Below, in pieces: positions 59,188-64,000 of a stretch of 64,000 bases of DNA. Location: NCBI RefSeq assembly GCF_030272615.1, contig NC_081407.1, forward strand, positions 136,778,897-136,842,896. The letters run 5' to 3'. The stretch comes from Cryptomeria japonica. Lineage: Eukaryota; Streptophyta; Pinopsida; Cupressales; Cupressaceae. Position 1 is the first letter of the stretch; each line of letters starts with the position of its first letter. The notes under the pieces were generated by a model. That model searched no databases and had not been told where the DNA came from. It saw nothing but the letters and a program-made list of their open reading frames with translations. A program made the position numbers and the translations under genes.

Positions 59188-60600
59188 GCATTTAACAGTG
59201 AAGATTGGATAAATGCCATGATAGAAGAGATTGATCAAATCAAGAAGAATGACACATGAACACTGGTCCTAAGACCAAAGGACAAAAATGTAATCAGTAC
59301 AAAGTGGATTTTCAGAAACAAGCTGAATGAAAGAGGTGAGGTCATTAGAAATAAAGCAAGACTAGTTTGCAAAGGTTATACCCAAGAAGAAGGAATTGAT
59401 TATGGTGAGATTTTTGCACCTATGGCAAGACTTGAAGGAGTAATAACATTGTTGGCATATGCTGCTTACAAGAATTTCAAGGTATATCAAATGGATGTCA
59501 AATCTGTATTTCTGAATGGTATATTAGAGGAAGAAGTTTTTATTGAACAACCGGAAGGATTTGTTGAAGACAAGAATAATGATTAGGTATGTAAATTGAA
59601 CAAAGCTTTATATGGTTTGAAACAAGCACCTAGAGCATGGTATGATGGATTGCACTCTTATATGATCAAGATTGGTTTTATAAGAACAAATGAAAACAAC
59701 AATATGTGCATGAAGAGTCATGAAAATGGAATACTGATCTCAGCCATATTTGTTGATGATATTATATTTTGTGGAAATGAATCTCTATGCAAGAACTTTG
59801 GAAATGAAATGAGCAAAGAATTTGAGATGTCATTAATTGGTGAGATAAAGTATTTTATAGGTTTACAAATATTGCAAATGAAAGATGAGATTTTCATTAC
59901 TCAATCCAAGTACATAAAGGAAATCTTGAAGAAATTTGGAATGGAGGATTCAAAACTAGTTGTTCACAGCAAGCCAAATATAGCACATGCAGTAGGTACA
60001 GTTGCAATATTCTCTACAGATCTCAAGGAAACATACATGACAACAATCAAGAGAATTTTCAGATACTTAAAAGGCACTAAATATTAAGGCTTAGTCTATT
60101 AGAAAGGAAATGTTTTTGATTTAAAAGTTTATACTGATGCTAATTAGGCAGGTAACATTGATGACAGGAAAAGCACAAGTGGAGGAGCTTTCTTTTTAGG
60201 AGAAAGACTAGTGAGTTGGCTTAGCAAGAAACAAGGATGTGTTTCACAGTCAACAACAGAAGCTGAATACATTGTTGAAGCATTGAATTGTACCAATATA
60301 GCATGGATCAAATAATTGTTGGAAGGTATAAATGAGAAAGTTACCAAGCCAGTAACTATATTTTGTGACAATACTAGTGCCATTAACATTTCAAAGAATC
60401 ATGTTATGCACTCTAAGACAAAGCACATCTCTATCAAATATCATTATCTTAGAGAAGAAGCTCAAGAGAAGAAAGTGGTGTTGGAGTATGTTAACACAAA
60501 GGAACAAATAGAAAATATCTTCACCAAGCCACTACCAAGGGACACTTTTGAGTATCTCAGAAGTAAGTTAGGGGTCCTACCCTTATCTTCCATTCATTGA
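59188..60600 (+). pseudogene. Element C reverse transcriptase and RNase H
   Basis: Same frame as the integrase. 59188-59583 has [20 protein letters not shown] and [12 protein letters not shown] with stops at 59257 (TGA) and 59584 (TAG). 59596-60087 has NKALYGLKQAPRAWYDGLHS and FVDDIIFCGNE. Near 59965 the segment between GMEDSKLV and PNIAHAVG is shortened by roughly 50 residues in frame. RNase H (60088-60600) has stops at 60085, 60100, 60145 and 60313, with TIFCDNTSAINISKNHVMHS and NIFTKPLP. It ends at TGA 60598. Confidence 0.9.
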
Positions 60601-60799
60601 CCGAGTTTGGTGAAAGCATAAATTCAACGACTCTACAGAATATCTTTTAGGAGTTGATGTTGAGTTACACACTTTAGGAGTTTTTTTTTTCTAAAGGTGT
60701 GCAGGAAACAATAATAGGAAACATGAATTGGAAACAAAATGCTCTGACCGAGACTAAGTTGACACATAGCAGCAGGAAATCACTTCATACAGGAAGAAA

Positions 60800-61016
60800 T
60801 TATGTTTTCGTTCTTTACTTTTTGGCATTGTTGTCAAAGGGGGAGAAGACTGAAGAAAAGGGGAGAAGACTAATGTATGGGGGAGAAGACTGATGACAGG
60901 GGGAGAGAATTTCAGCATTTCAGCAATCTGAATCTGAATCAATTACTCAAATCAATTGGTTTTGCCATCAATGCCAAAGGGGGAGATTGTTGGCATTATA
61001 ATAGACAAAGGGAGAT
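60800..61016 (+). promoter_or_regulatory. Element C polypurine-tract array
   Basis: GTCAAAGGGGGAGAAGACTG (60834-60853), AAAGGGGAGAAGACTAATG, TGGGGGAGAAGACTGATG and CAGGGGGAGAGA follow in tandem to 60907. Then come AATGCCAAAGGGGGAGAT (60971-60988) and ACAAAGGGAGAT (61005-61016). The last two are each followed by TGTTGGCATT. Confidence 0.8.
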
Positions 61017-62471
61017 TGTTGGCATTTCAATAAGGATATTGAGAAGGTTGTTGATGATTATGGATAGAACTGATTATTGATGTTTACTATTTTAATATTA
61101 TTATTTTGTCATTGATGTCAAGAAATTGATTTTCTAATTCAGTATGATGCTGCCATATCTTAAGAAGTATGATTTGGTGAGTATAAAGATGTCGGTAAAA
61201 GACACAGAAAGAATGTGATGAATAAGTTATTCAATGGGCAACTATTACCGAGTTAGACAATGATGAGATCATGATGTTTAGATTGTTTTGATATCCTACA
61301 TATGTTGTTGATTGTAAGGTTGATACTATACTATGTTACCAAGCAAAGAACCTAGTCGGTAAACCCTAAGGTTATCGCTATCGGTTAATGAAGGCAGAAT
61401 GTCTACCGAGTGAAGTTTAGTATTTACCGAGTTGCAACCGAGTAATAACAAAATGCATTGAATGAATAAAAGCATTATTTAATGAAGGAAGCTGATGAGC
61501 AGGAATTGATTAAATGATTGGTATGTCGTGAATGAAGTTTGTTAAAGAATCTATGGCAAAGGAAAATCGACAAGAAGATCTACAGCTCAGATTGAACCGC
61601 AATACCCTAGCACAAGTTCCAAGAAATGTATGCAAGTTCCAAGGTGGGGTAAAACATTTTCAGATCGAAGGATACATTGAACCTAGTCAAGTTTGGAGAT
61701 CTGATGGCTATGATTGATCATGGGAAATGTGATCAAGGAGATTAAGCGGTTGGCAAATTGTTTATAAATAAGGAACTATTGATAAACAATGTATGTAGGC
61801 AAGTGTATGCACAGGGATGCTACTTAGTGATTACCGAGAACAGAAGATTGAAGACCTATTTGATTAACAGAGTATAGAGCCCTATAGATGGACAAGATAA
61901 GTCCTATTGTATTGAGCAAATAAGAATCTGCTTTAGCATTTTTAGATGTGAAGTTGCAGATAGATTTTTTTTATTACTGTTATTTTGTAAAGTAACAGAA
62001 AATCTCTTAACCGAGTGGACTTAAGAGTCTTATTTGAAAAACCCTCTAGCAAGGTGACATTCTGATTGAGTGTTTGAAATCCTTTAACAAGGTCACTTCT
62101 AACAAGGTGAAGATCCAAACAGATCTGAGGGAAATCCCTTAACTGGGTCACATCTAGCAATGTGTTTGTAATCTTTAACAGGATTTGCTTTTAACCAAGC
62201 ATACTCTAGAAGAGTATATTTCTTAGTGGGTCCAAAATCCCACAGTGGTTTTTCCCTATTTGGGTTTCCACATTAAATCTAGTGTTATGAGTGTTATGAT
62301 GTTTATATGCTTTTGAGTTTGCATGTTTAGCAGTTTTAGTTATATTACTGAAGTATATGTTACCGAGGTTGAATATGTTATTTTTATGAAAGATAAAGTT
62401 TGTATGATTCACCCCCCCTCTCATCTTGTTAGCTTGGCATCTGTACTTAACATTAAGTATTAGAACTATCA
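61017..62471 (+). repeat. Element C 3' LTR
   Basis: 1455 bp, TGTTGGCATTTC..AGAACTATCA. It matches 47274-48741 with scattered substitutions and small indels. TATAAATA at 61763-61770. Confidence 0.93.
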
Positions 62472-62476
62472 CATAT
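62472..62476. repeat. Target-site duplication of element C, right
   Basis: CATAT, matching 47269-47273. Confidence 0.85.
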
Positions 62477-62984
62477 ACATACATGATATAGATGAGTTAT
62501 CATATAGCATACTGATCCCAAGGAAAGCAACACTACCTTGTGTTTTGTGTTCATTATCCTTGGGTTTATTCCTTTATTGGGAGCTAAATCCTTGTGATAA
62601 CGCACTCCCTTCCTTCTCTTTCTCTTGGGTGTATCATACCTTAAAGAAATCACTCCTGACAAGGCACATGTGATCGCTTTAACTTGGGGGCATACACTTC
62701 GCTCATATTTTCCTTCTTGTGATACTTAGAATTACTTAGCAAACTTTGTTTTCCTTTGTAATATTTTTTATCCTTGCTTTCGTGACTCATAGTGAAGGGA
62801 AATTTTCTAATTACAGTCATGGTTCTCCCCTTCTCGATCTTCCCTTTTACTTTATCGATCAAAGTTGTAATATCCTAAGTCCATTGCGAGCTTGGTGCAT
62901 CTTGCCTCCTTGATGTGGTAACAGTCTTTCAATCTTGTTTCCTTGTACTTTATCTATAGTATTGGCATATGCTATACTCCCGCT
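62477..62984 (+). other. Gypsy-like 3' untranslated region, right of element C
   Basis: No gene seen. It continues the sequence cut at 47273 and leads into a polypurine tract and LTR start. Probably the 3' end of element F, whose pol is not present in the window. Confidence 0.5.
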
Positions 62985-62999
62985 AAAGTGGGGGCTAAA
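62985..62999 (+). promoter_or_regulatory. Gypsy polypurine tract
   Basis: AAAGTGGGGGCTAAA directly before TGTAGTGTCATTAAA, the layout of a 3' PPT and LTR start. Confidence 0.65.
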
Positions 63000-64000
63000 T
63001 GTAGTGTCATTAAATCACAATTTAATGACTGCATTAGGGTCCTCATGCATGCGAACTCAAATCCTCTAGCCTAATTAGAGACCAGAGAATGCTTGGCTTG
63101 CGAAACCAGCTTCTTCCTTGGCCTCTGCATCACCTTGACTGCATTCTACCTTGGAGAAAGGGATAGGATAGAGGCGTGGCGCCACTGGCTCCCCTTGGAA
63201 AGGGGTGTGGATCCATTTTCCTCACAAGATAGGGGCTTGGCACCCCTGTCCCTGCCCTATTTTGGGGCAGGTTCCTTCCTAGAGCATGCATTATGGGTTG
63301 TGCCTCAGGTGGGAAACTCCCCCGATGTCAGTTTGTGATGAAATTAAAATCCACCAAACATTTATTTAAGGGGGCTTTCACTCTCTCATTAGCATAAGTT
63401 CAATAAGTTCAATTTGGATAAGATTGGAGTATGCACAAGTGATCAAGCATTGAAGAGAATTCAATCATTCAAGTATTCTTTTCCAGCATTGAGCATTCTC
63501 AAGTCTCCCTTTAAGGCTAGGTGTTGCATTCAAGTCAAGGATTCAACCATTGAAGAGGAGATTGATTTCAACATTCAATTCCACACAAGAGCTTCTATCA
63601 ACATTGCTACTACAGCCTCCCTTGAGGTGATTTACAATTCAGTCTTTCATTTACGTCTACTTGCAAGTACTTCCTTTCATTACTTGGTTAATTCAAAAAA
63701 TGGGGTTTGAACTAAAGGCAAACCCCCAATCCCAACCCATTTTCCTCTCTTTTTTGTGTATAGGTTGTAGGTGCACAACTATACTTTTAGATTCAGGCTC
63801 CATTTGCAGAGGTGGAAAAACCCTTTTCATTTCGCAGATTTTTTGAAGGACCATGTACATTCCCGCCACGGTCCGGGCAACTTTGTCTTGACATTTTACT
63901 ACCAAATCCAAGTGCACAACTTCATCCCATATTCCAATGTCAAGTTATAATTAGTTCTTTGTCACTTTTGCACTACATAATTCAATTAAATTTCCTTTCC
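63000..64000 (+). repeat. Start of a gypsy 3' LTR, probably element F; runs out of the window
   Basis: It begins TGTAGTGTCATTAAATCAC after the PPT. Its end is not seen, so it cannot be matched to the F 5' LTR end at 22712-22875. A stem-loop-like 27-mer at 63848-63874 recurs in the F leader, so flanking gypsy leader sequence may already start before 63848. Open frames here are short and unconvincing. Confidence 0.5.

Larger units (their letters stand above)
47274..62471 (+). mobile_element. Element C: complete Ty1/copia retrotransposon carrying element D
   Basis: LTRs of 1468 and 1455 bp, CATAT target duplication, a primer site and a polypurine tract. Taking out D plus one copy of its duplication leaves the gag frame matching the pol frame. 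The whole polyprotein is then one frame from 48807 to 60600 with in-frame stops only. Confidence 0.95.

Noticed and set aside
62206-62484. 92-codon minus-strand frame at the C LTR end, with a twin at 48475-48681
   Set aside because: LTR sequence in antisense; the twin is due to the LTR pair.

Overview
The window reads as repeat-dense nuclear DNA of a seed plant with a very large genome. A gymnosperm is my best guess, based on long-LTR copia and gypsy elements nested several layers deep; no gene in the window fixes the species. I see no convincing ordinary host gene, tRNA, rRNA or CRISPR array. Almost every recognisable coding stretch belongs to an LTR retrotransposon or to a retroelement-like insertion.

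Layout from left to right. Element A (+) runs from before the window to 5411 and ends in a complete 3' LTR. It sits inside the 3' LTR of Ty3/gypsy element E (-, to 22711), which has a gag-PR-G-patch-RT-RH-IN order. E sits inside the 5' LTR of a second Ty3/gypsy element, F (+). F's gag is split by insertion G (about 24.53-30.79 kb), which carries a long unfamiliar ORF and a GC-rich hairpin-repeat region. After F's gag-PR comes element B (-, 33490 to about 46893). B's 3' LTR was hit by a complete Ty1/copia element, H (-, 34597-42022, TSD TCATC). Next is a short gypsy-like stretch, then a complete Ty1/copia element C (+, 47274-62471, TSD CATAT). C's gag was hit by another Ty1/copia element, D (-, 49645-57359). 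D's 3' LTR carries a GC-rich block of about 1.3 kb that looks organellar or foreign. After C come a gypsy PPT and the start of an LTR (63000 on), probably the 3' end of F.

How the parts relate. C, D and H are ordinary autonomous-type copia elements (gag, protease, integrase, RT, RNase H; initiator-Met-tRNA-type primer site TGGTATCAGAGC). A and B have copia-type LTR ends and polypurine tracts, and B has a decayed version of the same primer site, but no pol. They carry ORF1 (coiled coil plus four zinc knuckles) and ORF2 (about 1100 codons, unrecognised). I infer that A and B are a non-autonomous family that borrows copia enzymes.

Decay is biased. Element A ORF2 and the C and D polyproteins keep one reading frame for kilobases while collecting in-frame stops. 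The stops are almost all explained by C-to-T or G-to-A changes (CAG to TAG, CAA to TAA, CGA to TGA, TGG to TAG or TGA), as expected for methylated, silenced plant transposons. The strongest candidates for something undescribed are the A/B ORF2 family, insertion G with its long ORF and hairpin repeats, and the GC-rich block inside the D LTR.
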